A stretch of 14,605 bases of DNA, taken from contig CAZBAL010000036.1 in NCBI GenBank assembly GCA_964489735.1, positions 1 to 14,605 on the forward strand, in the 5' to 3' direction. Position numbers and translations under genes: made by a program. A model generated the notes under the pieces. That model saw only the letters and a list, made by a program, of their open reading frames with translations, ran no database searches and was not told the DNA's origin. The DNA comes from Andreesenia sp964489735. GTDB lineage: Bacteria; Bacillota; Clostridia; Tissierellales; Gottschalkiaceae. Shown piece by piece: positions 14,570 to 14,605 of the stretch. The number at the start of each line of letters is the position of its first letter. Position 1 is the first letter of the stretch.

Positions 14570-14605
14570 AAGCATCTTGTATTTATTTATATACCCAATA
14601 ATATT

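Overview
The window is a low-GC, AT-rich bacterial chromosome segment. It has AGA/ATA-rich codon use, strong GGAGG-type ribosome binding sites, several TTG starts and short rho-independent terminators. The gene set points to Bacillota, most likely class Clostridia: a murA/mreB/fabZ neighbourhood, a YknXYZ/MacB-like exporter without an outer-membrane partner, and single-membrane secreted proteins. A Peptostreptococcaceae-like anaerobe is my best guess, but the sequence alone does not prove a genus. All genes right of position 1947 are on the minus strand and the two leftmost genes are on the plus strand. No interval without a gene exceeds 300 bases.

Layout, left to right. Positions 1-195 hold a hairpin that looks like an IS200/IS605-type end, then AT-rich DNA. 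A membrane acyltransferase (196-1332) and a DUF4870 membrane protein (1487-1849) follow on the plus strand. A bidirectional terminator (1866-1913) separates them from the convergent minus-strand genes. Next comes a transporter unit, read right to left: small membrane protein (5103-5621), membrane fusion protein (3840-5003), ABC ATPase (3161-3847) and MacB/FtsX-type permease (1947-3161). The last three overlap and are probably translationally coupled. A terminator at 5727-5754 closes the preceding envelope/carbohydrate unit: fabZ (9387-9806), TIM-barrel sugar isomerase-like protein (8501-9337), phosphoglucomutase (6746-8467) and secreted polysaccharide deacetylase (5753-6667). Upstream lie a divergent mreB/mbl (10885-11838) overlapping an AEC-family permease (9956-10891). 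Then comes murA (11968-13218), with its own strong promoter and terminator. At the right end is a secreted bactofilin-like beta-solenoid protein with a C-terminal membrane domain (13365-14516).

The common theme is the cell envelope. MurA commits UDP-GlcNAc to peptidoglycan, the MreB homologue would organise wall synthesis, FabZ supplies fatty acids, phosphoglucomutase supplies glucose-1-phosphate for glycans, and the deacetylase and acyltransferase modify glycans. The exporter and the solenoid protein act at the cell surface.

I found no CRISPR array, prophage, toxin-antitoxin pair, rRNA or tRNA, and no clear undescribed defence or biosynthetic system. The points most worth checking are the strand-asymmetric RNA-like hairpin at the left edge, the shortened divergent MreB, the lack of sporulation genes between murA and mreB, and the solenoid-membrane fusion protein.
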